NCBI RefSeq assembly: GCF_026745355.1
Contig: NC_079205.1
Location: 58,828,593 to 58,892,592 of the forward strand
Length of the DNA: 64,000 nucleotides
From: Beta vulgaris subsp. vulgaris
Lineage: Eukaryota; Streptophyta; Magnoliopsida; Caryophyllales; Amaranthaceae
Direction of reading: 5' to 3'
Part shown: piece after piece, positions 10,514-20,879 of the stretch
How positions within the stretch are numbered: position 1 is the first letter of the stretch
How the letters are laid out: every line of letters starts with the position of its first letter
The notes under the pieces: model-generated
Told to the model about the DNA's origin: nothing
Databases searched by the model: none
What the model saw: the letters and a program-made list of their open reading frames with translations, nothing else
Program-made: the position numbers and the translations under genes

Positions 10514-12072
10514 AGCGTTTTGCTTGTCCTCAAGTAAACCAAGAGTGAGAATGAAGGAAAGAAGAAGAAAAAGAGAATAAAAAGAAAAGGGAAACATGCA
10601 ACAAACTAACCTATATGCTCTAAATGCAAGGTTACAAACATGACATGCAAGCTAAATGAGTTCATAGCAAGATTTAGGAGACCAACCAAACACAAGAGGG
10701 ATGATGATTAGGAAGCACAAGAGTGACTCTAAGGCTCAATCCACCGATCAACCGAGTCTTTTTGAAAGAAAGGCTTTCCAAGAGTATTTCTCACTCTTCT
10801 CCACTTCCAAGACCCAAGTTTGACTCCTCCCTAGGGATGCTCAACCATAATTGCTCGCCTCTACACATTTTGATGACCCTCATCATGACTTGCACAAAAT
10901 CTCCGCCGCCACTACTAAAATCCAAGTCCAATCTAGAAGTCAAAAGGGACTTTGTTAAGGTTGTAACGGGGCTAGGTTGGGTGTGGATATATTTAGGAAT
11001 GTGGTGCAAAAAGGGTAAGTGGAGTACAAACTAGGGGTAAATTCCCCCAAGCTAGTCCTAACACCAATCTCAATTCAAGAACTCACACATAACCTTGATT
11101 TCACTTTTTCTTCTTTCACTTTTGAATTTTTCATTTTTCTCATCAATTGCTTTCTTTCTTTTCTTTTCAATAATAAACAAATAAACATAAACTTTCTTTC
11201 TTATTCTTTTCTTTCTTTTACAAATTTTTTCAACTTTTGCATCATACAAGCACATTAACTCTTTCAACCAAGACTTAATATCAAAACCACTTAGCTCAAC
11301 AAAAACTACAACATGTACTCCACTTGGGGAAAGTTTGGCCATGACTCATTATGTGGGTTAAGCAAAAATAGGATAGAAAGGCTCAAATGGGTTGAGAAGC
11401 GAATATTATGCAGGTATTCAAGCTTTTGGCTTTGTAGCTCCTATTACTAGCAAAAAGAAACGCCCTAAATCATTCTCCTAGAGGCTCGTCTCATGTAATC
11501 TTGGGGAGCTAAAATGCAAGTCACAAGTTAGGCGATCAATGGTGAGGGTTGTGAGTGAGTCTTACGAGGTTCTTGGCCCTCCTTCGGGATTCATCGCACA
11601 AGGGGCAAGGCAATCCATTCATCCAACTCGCCTAATTTCAAAGAGACTCTACCAAAAGTTATCGTTCTCAAGAGTCACTTAAAGTCACAACAGGGCTTCC
11701 AAAACCATCAAGTCTAATGTAGGGAAGGTCTTCCAATCAAGTTATGAACATTTTTAGCCACAAATCATGCATGCAACCAAGCTATCCTAAATGCAGGAAA
11801 AAAAATATTTTTGTTTGTGTTTTTTTTTTATGCAAACCTAACATGCAAAAGCACTAAAAAAACCTAAATGCAAAGGGAGAAAAAAATGTTGAGATGGAGA
11901 GAACACATGCTAACTAACTCCCCCAAGCTTAATACAAACTCCGTCCTCGGAGTGACAAGCAAAGAGAAAGTAAGGGATGAGGTAAGGGCAAAAAAACAAG
12001 AAAAAATCCTAACCAAGTAAGATAAGGAGAAGGGTCTCAACATACCTGGCAAAAAGAGCTCTTTTAGGATAA
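10514..12072 (-). other. Non-coding interior of the LTR retrotransposon
   Basis: No open frame resembling gag or pol. Short frames here are AT-rich and unassigned. It contains two internal copies of the polypurine-like CCCCCAAGCT word and stretches of T- and A-rich sequence. Confidence 0.6.
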
Positions 12073-13065
12073 TTAGCTAGACCTTATCACTAAATAATTT
12101 GACAAAGATCTCAATAGTTTGTCATAAGCATTAGCACACATTTCACAATGGATCAAATAGGTATGATATAGATAAAGAGCATGCACAAATTTCAATGCGT
12201 CTATATGCTTACCAAGTAATGAGTGCCGGAAATAATGAAATTTCCAAGAGAATCCTGGAAAGTATGAAGAACAAACATTAAGATTCAAATAAAAAGAAGA
12301 AAACAATGAGTTCTCTTTTTGATCCTTGCAAATTTTAAGCCGGTCTATCCTCGTGACTTTCATTTGGGTCTTGTGAAGGTTTAAAGAGGTCAAAGGCTCT
12401 TCCAATGGTGAAACTTTGAGGCGAGGGAATAAGATGGGAAATGAAGGAACTAAGTCGAATTTTCTTGAAAAAGGAATATGAAGAGAACGAGTAGAAACAA
12501 AAGTCTCATCAACTACTTTTTCAACATCATTAGACTTTATAGTGTAAGCTTTCTCAACAAATGATTCCTCTACTCTGGGATTCTCATCCATATCCCACTC
12601 ATCATCTTCATTAGTTATGGTCATACAAGAGTATTTTGATTATTGATAATTTGACCCAATGTTTCAATTGATATTTTGCTAGATTCGACAATGTTGTCCA
12701 TCATAGAATCACATCTCTTTATATGCCATATTTTCTTCAAGTGAATTAAGAATTTCATAATAAACATGGCGTTCACATAGAGACATCTTCTAAATTTGAG
12801 AAAGTGGTATTCCATGGTCCCACTCATAAGTATCTCTAGACAACCACCCAAAGAAACTCCATGCTTCATCAAAGTGTTGGAATCGAAATTCACCATTAAA
12901 CATAGACTCCACAATTTCTCTTGTATGCATATTCAAACCATCATATATCACCTCACACATCTCCCAAATCTCAAGTCTATACTTAGTTAGAAGAGTGTTC
13001 TCAAATCTCTGATAATAATTCCAAAATGGTTCATCCTCATATTGAGGAAAAAAGAAGTTCGTCAT
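12073..13065 (-). pseudogene. Degraded gag-like coding region of the LTR retrotransposon
   Basis: The minus-strand frame 13065-12790 encodes 91 aa starting MTNFFFPQYEDEPFWNYYQR. It continues with YDGLNMHTREIVESMFNGEF and DEAWSFFGWL, the pattern of plant Ty3/gypsy gag N-terminal domains (FW..Y.RF, YDGL, TR..VESM.NGEF, DEAW.F). The frame then breaks. A separate 183-aa frame at 12624-12073 begins MTITNEDDEWDMDENPRVEE and contains RSLHIPFSRKFDLVPSFP. I do not recognise its function. No zinc knuckle and no pol domains are visible. The region likely supplies packaging signals rather than enzymes. Confidence 0.7.
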
Positions 13066-13251
13066 TTTTTGGAATTCTCTTAAAAAAAAAATTAAAAAAA
13101 ATTATGTACAAAATCCTAGACTCATAACAACACTTACCACATAAAATAAAGACAAGAAAAAACAATAAGAAAGTAAAAAAAAAAAAAAAAAAAAAGAAAA
13201 AAATCAATTAAGCAATTTCAAACTTAAGAAAACTTCAATCAATAGCATATT

Positions 13252-13269
13252 TCCCCGGCAACGGCGTCA
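13252..13269 (-). promoter_or_regulatory. tRNA-Asp primer-binding site
   Basis: On the minus strand TGACGCCGTTGCCGGGGA lies 3 bases after the 5' LTR. It complements the 3' end of plant tRNA-Asp (including CCA), with one mismatch in the CCA-pairing part (TGA instead of TGG). This primer type is common in plant gypsy elements and fixes the element's orientation. Confidence 0.85.
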
Positions 13270-13272
13270 TTT

Positions 13273-15001
13273 TGATAATAGGTTTTTAATGTGTCGTTAA
13301 GGCACTAAGAACCGCTTTCCAAACAATATTTATAGTCCTAACAAGCAATAACTAAGAGAATAGTAAGGGCAAGTCAAGGGTCGATCCACAGGGAAAATGG
13401 GATTGATTAGGTCTATCTAGTCTAGACACCTAATTGAGAGGTATTTGGGGTTTGAAAGATGTTTGGTAACAATTAAGACTATCTAACAGCTAGAACAAGC
13501 AAATATCACGAGTTTAAATATCAAATAAAAGACACTAGAGTTAAGGTTACTAGTATGAATAAGAACGGATGATGATTCTAATGCGATTGCGAAGAACAGA
13601 GACGATTATGCAAGGTTTAGTTTCCCTCTAAATTACTTGAGTCCTCTCTCGAATGGTCCTCAAGAGTAATCATTCAATCAATCAACTAAATCCTCTCTCG
13701 AATGGTCTTTAGTTAATTGATTAAGCGATTCGATAAGTTTGGAAAACCCCTAATGAAGGATCCCCTTAATTTCCATCCAATATCTTGGTATAGAAATTAA
13801 GTTGATTCTTGGGGATGATAAAAGAGTTCAAAATCCGTTTAAGAATTTGAAATCAAAATACAAAGTATAGATGTGATCAATATCTATCCTAAGGTCTCAA
13901 ACCGCCAAGATCAATGCATAATTTTCTCTAAATAATCACAATCACATCAACATCAATTAAAACCCTAATCCATACTTTCACCCTAACCCTAGATTATGAA
14001 ACTACTCACTAATCATGGAGTTAAAGCACTTAAACAATGAATCTATGACTAATCTAAAGTTAAACATGATTAAGAAATTATTAAACTAATAGAAATCGCA
14101 ATTATTAAACTCAGAAAATGAAGATCTTAAATAATATGAGAACATAAACAACACCAAGAGAATGAAATAAAAACTAAAACTTTGAATTGAATTGAATAAA
14201 AAGTACCTTGAATGTAAATCGAATCACAAAACTATGATCTCTAATCTCAATTACCAATGAAAACTCTAATGTTTTCTCTCTAATACAAAACCCTAAAAAG
14301 TTGTGTGAAAGATAGAATAAAGCGTAAGTCCTCGAAATAAAACAAAAACTCGTTTAATGAAGCCACGAGCTCCCTTTTCCGGAAACGACTGGTGCGGGCG
14401 CACCAAGATGAGGTGCGGGCGCACCAAACAGAGGTGCGGGCGCACCAAAATCAGGTGCGGGCGCACCTCACCATTCTGCCTCAAACCGGACAGTTCAACT
14501 TAAAACGAGCATAACTTCTTCGTTTTATATCCAAATCAAGCTTATGACCAGTCGTTGGAAAGATATCGAAACGAGCTTTCACCTCCAACTGGAATTACCT
14601 TCATCCGATTTGTGGTTTGAAAGTTATGTCCATTTGAAGTTCTCTGTTCAAGATTTCATTGTGCAATGTGCTCCTTTGTGCGAGCGGACATGGGGAATGG
14701 TGCAAGCGTACCATTTATCAATGTGTGCTTTATTTTAATTGCTACCTTTTCCAACTTTACAAATCGTAGCCATCTTAGTAGTTTCACCTATATCAAGAAC
14801 ATAGCAAAACAAGGTGAAAGCAAATGTACTAGAAATTCGGTCAAAAATGACTAAAAATCTAGCAAAATATCACTATGATCAAGTATGATCAAGTGAATGA
14901 AATAGAAGGGAAAAGGGAGAATAACGAGGGAAGAAAGGGGAGAAAGAGGATCAAAATGAGTTAAAAGGAGTCCATAAAGTATGTTTGAAACACACTTATC
15001 A
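13273..15001 (-). repeat. LTR (5' LTR in element orientation)
   Basis: 1729 bp, TG...CA on the plus strand. It is bounded by the primer-binding site on its inner side and by GTTAT on its outer side. It carries the fuller version of the GC-rich tandem block (14391-14467). Confidence 0.93.
14391..14467. repeat. GC-rich palindromic tandem repeat inside the LTR
   Basis: Four copies of GGTGCGGGCGCACC, spaced every 21 bp by AT-rich linkers. Each unit is nearly self-complementary (GGTGCG...CGCACC), so the block could fold into serial hairpins. It stands out sharply from the AT-rich LTR. The equivalent block in the other LTR is 9898-9970. Confidence 0.85.
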
Positions 15002-17054
15002 GTTATATAAAAAAAATACAATTTTTAAACATATTACTATGGTTTTTATTTTTTGATGTATACATAACTTATTATCAGGTTAAAAATTTGGGTTTTCTCT
15101 TTTGATGCATAATGTACGTACTTGATATATGATGTATGCTTTTAGATATAGTTGAAGAATATTTTTGTGGACTGTGCTACATAACAGTAAGAAAAAAAAT
15201 TATATTCTTAACTCATAAGAGCCCTTTATTGGATATATCTAACAGTACGACCAATCATAATTTCAGTACTAAAAATCATACAAGAGTTATTGACTTGGTG
15301 AATCTAGATCCTAATTTCATAAGGAGCGTCTTAAGGAAAGATATATAAATGAAATATATTGTCTATTTGATAAATAAACTCACATGTTTTTTTTTTAAAA
15401 TGATGGAAAACGTAATCACTCTTTACTTTGATTAAATAATATTTAATACATTGGCTTAATTATAATATTTCGGTAAATATTTATGAACTTTACAACATAT
15501 TTTTGGCGAAACTATCATAAAATCTTATATTTATCATTCCCATGTAATTTGCAGGGGTCAAAAACCTATACTAAAAATTTTCGAACAAATTTATTAGTAG
15601 CATATATTATCTCCACTCACACATGAGAACCATGGTATTAGGGGGCTATTCTTTGTTTTTGTGTGTAAAGAAATTGATATAGACATTTAAAATTGACTAT
15701 AAGGAACAATGGCATAAAATTACGTGAGTTTAAAGTATCTACGAGACAAGTTTTACCGCTAAAAAGTTAGTTAAAGTTAAATAAATGACTCTAAGCAGGT
15801 CCATTTTTTATAAGGCCCGTTCTAATAAAACAAGAACAATCATACTACTAATTATAGATAATTCACAAGTCATAATCTTACAGCACAAGGTCGTAAGCCA
15901 GTTTTAAACTATTCTCATTACAAGATTCTAAATTTTTTGATCACAAAGCCATAATAAATATTTCAACCTAAAATTACGAGATATACCTCATTCACGAGCA
16001 TGTTGGAATGTAAATATAGAAGTTTGAAATTGTTCTACAATACAATTCTAAAAATCGAAAAGAATATGGAAAAAAACAGATCATATGGTGATTAAGAAAT
16101 ATAAGGCAAATCAAGAAAAAAAATACCATATTTGTATAATTTTCTTGAGTGATTGCCTCTTTAAATTAATTTTTTCACTTAGAAATTTAGAGATAACCCC
16201 ATTCACTTTGATGAAAATCATGCTATATAAACTTTGAGATTGTTTTTTAATACAATTTGGATAATCATATCATTAAAAAAAAATTTGTAATAAGATAGTT
16301 TAATAAGAGAGAGGAGTTGAGCGAAACTGCAGAAAGCAAGGAGTGAAAGTTGTTGCATGATTGAGTGACAGTAGTGCTGCGCATTGTGTTTTTTATTGAG
16401 CCTCTGTATAAAACGATAGGCAGAACAAAAGCTTCTTCTTTTAATTTTTTTGTTTAAGAAATTTTTTTGCTAAGCAAGTAATAAAATTAATTAGAGCAAA
16501 TAGTTACAACCTAAGACCAACTAAGAGAAAGCAAACCTTTGCTAAGCAACAAAAAAAAGTTGGTTGGTCACATGTGTTATCATGACATTAGCTACATCAA
16601 TCACTGAACATACGGTTCGTAAGTCGGTTTTAAAATTTATTTTAATACACGATATGATTATGAAAACTTGAAATCAACCAGCTACTATTATATCAATCAT
16701 GATTTTAGGAGAAACATCCTAAAATCTTAAATTTATAAACAAAGTATTCCCCGCATTTTAACGTGTTTTTTGTTTCATTTACGTAATTATAAATGTATAT
16801 ATCACGATTACGATATTTTTAAAGTTTCAAAATGTTGTAACAAAGGATATTTTTATATATATTAAGTATAATTTTACTTTTTATATTTCTTTTATCTAAA
16901 TACATGGACATGGATTCTAATAATCACGGATTCAATATATTTCGAATAAATACAACTACTTAATATACAAAATAATGTTGTCGTACATTATACACGGCTC
17001 CAAATCATTTCTACATAAAACCTCCCGTGCATTTTTGCACGGGTGGAAAGCTAG

Positions 17055-17645
17055 TTAGTTAATAAATCAAATGGTATTACATATGGACTATAACACGTTG
17101 TAAAAAGTATGTACTCCGATAGGGCGCCGACTAAGTGGAGGAGGATGAAGGAGGGTAAATTGGAATTCGAAGGAAAAAATAGGAGTAGTTTTATTAATTG
17201 GGCGATACTAAATAGCTTCATGGCATATATAATATTGTTTTAATACATTTATGTGTAGTAATCATGTATTTAGTATTGCACATATTATAATTAAAATTTA
17301 TTTTGGAACTTTTTGCATAATGTTTGTATTTTTTAGAACTAATCTAATTTGAACTTATTTTATAAGTGCATTTTGGGTGTAACATGTTATATCATAATTA
17401 TTTGTGTAATATGCGTAATGAACGTACTAATGATACATACACTTCAAGAAGAATGACATACTATATATATAGTGACATCAATCTCATGTCATTTTGTCAT
17501 TTATTTCATGTGGTTTGTAGGTTGTTACAAAAGAAACGATGGTTTATAGGTTGTTACACAATAAGTTATGGTAGGATAGTTATACCCAATAATTTGTTTA
17601 TCTTATTTGATTTTATCTGTTTTTCTTATAGAAATATAATGCGTG
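17055..17645. other. AT-rich spacer
   Basis: No supported gene. The open frame across 17366-17806 shows no recognisable motif and runs into the following minisatellite, so I regard it as chance. Confidence 0.5.
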
Positions 17646-18310
17646 CATTGTGCTCCCGGGAGCACAATGAGAACTGTGCTCCCACAATACAAAATAGAAC
17701 ATTTACGAATACGAAAACGAACATTTACGAATACGAAAACGAACATTTTACTGTTGAAGTGGGACATTACAAAATTCATTTACGAAAATGTACATTTCAT
17801 TGTTGAAATAGAACATTACAAGAATTCATTTATGAAAAAGAACATTTTACTGTTGAAGTGGAACATTACCATAATCCAAATACGAAAGTGAACATTTTTT
17901 GTTAAAGTGGAACTTTACTATAATTCAATTACTTAAATAGAACATATGCTTATCAAATATAGAACATATTCTCAGTGAAAATAGAACATATTTTTTGGAG
18001 GAAAATAAGTTTTAAAAAAATATTTTTTAAAATTGAACATTTGCTTATCGAAAATAAAACAAATTCACAAAATATAGAACATAAATTTTTGTTAAAAAAT
18101 AAGCTTAAAACGAACATTTGTTGAAATAGAACATTTGTTTATTGAAAATAGAACAATTTTTACGAAAACTAGAACATATTTTTTTTGCTGAAAAATATGT
18201 TTAAAATAAACATTTGTTAAAATAGAACATTTACTTATAGGAAATGGAACAAATTTACTGGATGCATGGTGTACACCGTGCTCACCATGCACCTGGGAGC
18301 ACAATAGAAT
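17646..18310 (+). repeat. Palindrome-headed AT-rich minisatellite element, copy 1
   Basis: Begins with a perfect 24-bp palindrome (17646-17669, centre CTCCCGGGAG). It then holds many spaced repeats built on GAACATTT, including three tandem GAACATTTACGAATACG-like units near 17698-17770. It ends with a related CACCTGGGAGCACAATAG block. The sequence recurs in reverse orientation at about 19130-19690. Confidence 0.65.
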
Positions 18311-19129
18311 TTTCAATAGAAATAGGGTTCCATTAATAATATAATACCATACGACACTAATAAATATTTTCTAAGAAATCTAGAATTTCAACATATATAA
18401 ATACATAACAATTTAGAACTAATTGCATCGCAAATTCGACAAACAATAGCTTTAAAAATAAAATAAAAAACTTCATCTGAAGCAATACAATGTTAGCAAT
18501 AATTCGGCTTGAGATCTACTGATGTATAGTCAATTGGGTTAAAATAATTATGTGGTCCTATAGATACTTATATTATGAAACCCTGCATCTTCATTCTATG
18601 CCAGACGAACAATCAACGAGATTGATCTTCCAAGCAAATTGCAATCACCAAATTCTAATCTTTCATAAGGAAAGAGAAGAATACTCCAAATCTCACTAGA
18701 GGAGAGAACAAACCCAAAAATTGAGAAAAAAACTTTCATAAAGAGAGAAGAATGAGGATAATTAAAAACTAAGAAATTACAAAAATTATTAAAAGAGACT
18801 GTCTAATTTTAATATAAAGTAGACCTAGTAACTAAATGAATTAAATTAGTCACACAAAGAAATTAACCTAATCACTATTGGGCTAATTCTCTTTTTAATA
18901 TTGGGCTTCTCATGGCCTAATTTTAATTTAAAAGTAGGTGGTTTCTTAAAAGACAAACTCAAGAAATTAAAGAAAGATTTTGGGTTTACCATCATCATCA
19001 AAGAGATAATGATGGTAAGCTGGTAGCCCCTTATGGTTGGAAAAGAAATTAGGGTTTTTAGGTTTTTAATTTTTTAGAGAGGGAGGGAGGCCCTTTTTTT
19101 CTGTTCTTGGCAGTATACCCTTTGATTTG
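18311..19129. other. Spacer between the inverted minisatellite copies
   Basis: AT-rich, with purine-rich runs such as GGAAAGAGAAGAATACTCC. I see no gene and cannot assign it to a transposon. Confidence 0.45.
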
Positions 19130-19690
19130 AAAATTCTATTGTGTTCCCAAAGTATGGTGCACAGATTTCATTTTCGATGAGTAAATGTAATTTGTTTCAA
19201 CAAATGTTTGTTTTAATCATATTGTTCAACAAAAAAAAATGTATTCTATTTTCAATAAGCAAAATGTTATATTTCAACAAATGTTCGTTTTAAGCTTATT
19301 TTTCAGCTAGAAAATGATGTTCTAATTTCCGTGAAACTTGTTCTATATTCAATTAACAAATGTTCTATTTTAAAAAATGACCGTTTAAAGCTTAATTTTC
19401 AGCAAAAAACAAATATTTTATATTTTCCATGAAAGTATGTTCTATATTTGATGAGAAAATGTTCTATTTAAGTAATTAAATTCTGGTAATATTCCAATTC
19501 AACAGTGAAATGTTCATTTTTCGTAATTGTATTATGGTAATATTCCAAATTAACAGTAAAATATTCGTTTTTTTTTTCGTAAATATTCTATTTTGTATTG
19601 TGGGAGCATATTTCTTATTATGCTCCGTCTTCTTTTTCGTAAATATTCTATTTTGTATTGTTGGAGCACATTTTTTATTATGCTTTTGGA
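19130..19690 (-). repeat. AT-rich minisatellite element, copy 2 (inverted)
   Basis: Reads as the reverse complement of the element at 17646-18310: TTCTATTGTGTTCCC at the left, repeated AAATGTTC words in the middle, and TTTTGTATTG.(T/G)GGAGCA at the right. Near the right end a block of about 63 bp ending in TTATTATGCT is duplicated in tandem (about 19568-19691). Confidence 0.6.
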
Positions 19691-20345
19691 AACATAACAC
19701 ACGAATTACTATAATTATTTTATGTAATTTAAACTAATCTTATCTAAGATAAATGGAACAAAATAAAACCTAAATAGCATAGATAACAAATATATTTACA
19801 CCAACCCATCTAGGACAACATCAATAAAACGACATTTACATACTTCTAAGAATCCATGCATCTTATGATCCCCAGTCCCCAAGATGATTATAATAAGGTT
19901 AGGAACTTGACAGGTGTATGGGACTTATTCTCATAGACCAAACAATAGACCTTAGAAAAAAACAAGATTATCTAGAACATGGTACCAAATCTTAGATTAC
20001 AACTCACCTTCTTTTTTCTTTTGTCATCTACTTATTCTTCCTTTTATTCCAAAATTCCAAAGTATATTTATTTTCAAAAAGACGATACTACCCCAACACA
20101 ACTCTTTCTTTAACCGCAACCAATTCGCAGATAGTGCACACGTTCGTATGATGAGAAAGGTACGCACATGAATGCACATAAATAACAAGTAAAATGAACA
20201 TACATATACATGACTAATAAGCCAAATAAACCATATATATCTCAATTAATATATATTCATTAATATTGGTCTTTCAGGTTCATAACTAGTAATTGATGTT
20301 TATCGTGCACATCTTCTCACTCTACGGACATATGTACCTACTGAG
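19691..20345. other. Spacer upstream of SEC
   Basis: No supported gene or repeat boundary seen. AT-rich with a few short imperfect repeats. Confidence 0.5.
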
Positions 20346-20543
20346 AGCCTGTTCTCCCCAATTTATTTTCAGTTCAGTTCAATTTAATTCAGTTCAGTTC
20401 AATTTAGTTTAGTTTAGTTTAGTTCATTTCAGTTCTGGACAATACTTTTACTCTCACATATCATTTCTTATCAATTCAGTTCAATTCAGTTCAGTTCAAT
20501 TCAGTTCAGTTAAATTGTTTTATGTCGAAAAGAACAAGCCCCA
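20346..20543. mobile_element. TTCAGTTCAA-repeat MITE candidate in the SEC promoter
   Basis: The interior is a degenerate array of TTCAGTTCAATTCAGTTCAG words. The edges AGCCTGTTCT and AGAACAAGCCC are imperfect inverted repeats. No clear target duplication was seen, so the class is open. It ends about 340 bp before the SEC start codon. Similar TCAGTT-rich sequence lies in SEC intron 26 near 34180-34330. Confidence 0.5.
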
Positions 20544-20879
20544 TTAATATCTTCACCCTACACATAAACGGCCCTGATTTAACCTCCTCCATTTTCTCTC
20601 TCCTCTTCCTTTCTTTTCAGGTAGACAAATGGCGTTATCTTAGTCTCTCTCATTAACACCCATCTTCAACTGTTTCCTTCTGTTATAACATCATCATCTT
20701 CTTCATCTTCATCTTTATCGATCATCAATTTTAGGAGAGAGAAAGTGTGAGATTAAAGGAAGTGTTTGTTTATCTTCCGTAACTCTTAAAATTAAGATCA
20801 AATTAACTCTGGAAGAAATTAAAGAGTGTGATTTTATGTGATCAACTGTTGTGTTTTTTCTAGGGTTTCGGAATCGAAT
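20544..20879 (+). promoter_or_regulatory. Proximal promoter and 5'UTR of SEC
   Basis: Pyrimidine-rich CT tracts (CCTCCTCCATTTTCTCTCTCC, about 20582-20602) and a leader rich in TCATCATCTTCTTCATC precede the ATG, typical of plant 5' leaders. The transcription start cannot be fixed from sequence alone. Confidence 0.5.

Larger units (their letters stand above)
8797..15001 (-). mobile_element. Non-autonomous Ty3/gypsy-type LTR retrotransposon, minus strand
   Basis: Two direct LTRs, each starting TGATAA and ending TTATCA (8797-10499 and 13273-15001), are flanked by an exact 5-bp duplication GTTAT (8792-8796 and 15002-15006). The orientation is minus: next to the right-hand LTR is a primer-binding site for tRNA-Asp, and next to the left-hand LTR is a purine tract (read on the minus strand). 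The interior of about 2.8 kb holds only a degraded gag-like frame and an unassigned frame. No protease, reverse transcriptase, RNase H or integrase was seen, so movement would need enzymes from another element. It sits inside the Helitron at 7323-17054 and is therefore younger than it. Confidence 0.93.
7323..17054 (+). mobile_element. Helitron (about 3.5 kb) interrupted by an LTR retrotransposon
   Basis: The 5' end TCTATATATATATATAAAAC follows an A (7322). The 3' end is CTAG (17051-17054) before a T. Seven bases before CTAG is a perfect hairpin CCCGTGCA-TTTT-TGCACGGG (17024-17043), the diagnostic Helitron terminator. Removing the LTR element at 8797-15001, with one copy of its 5-bp duplication, leaves about 3.5 kb of AT-rich DNA without Rep/helicase coding, so it is non-autonomous. 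The 3' end is very clear. The 5' end is inferred from the TC start and the A|T rule, and because no closer candidate was seen. Confidence 0.7.

Noticed and set aside
17366..17806. 146-aa open frame
   Set aside because: Low complexity; it runs into the palindrome and minisatellite element. No family pattern.
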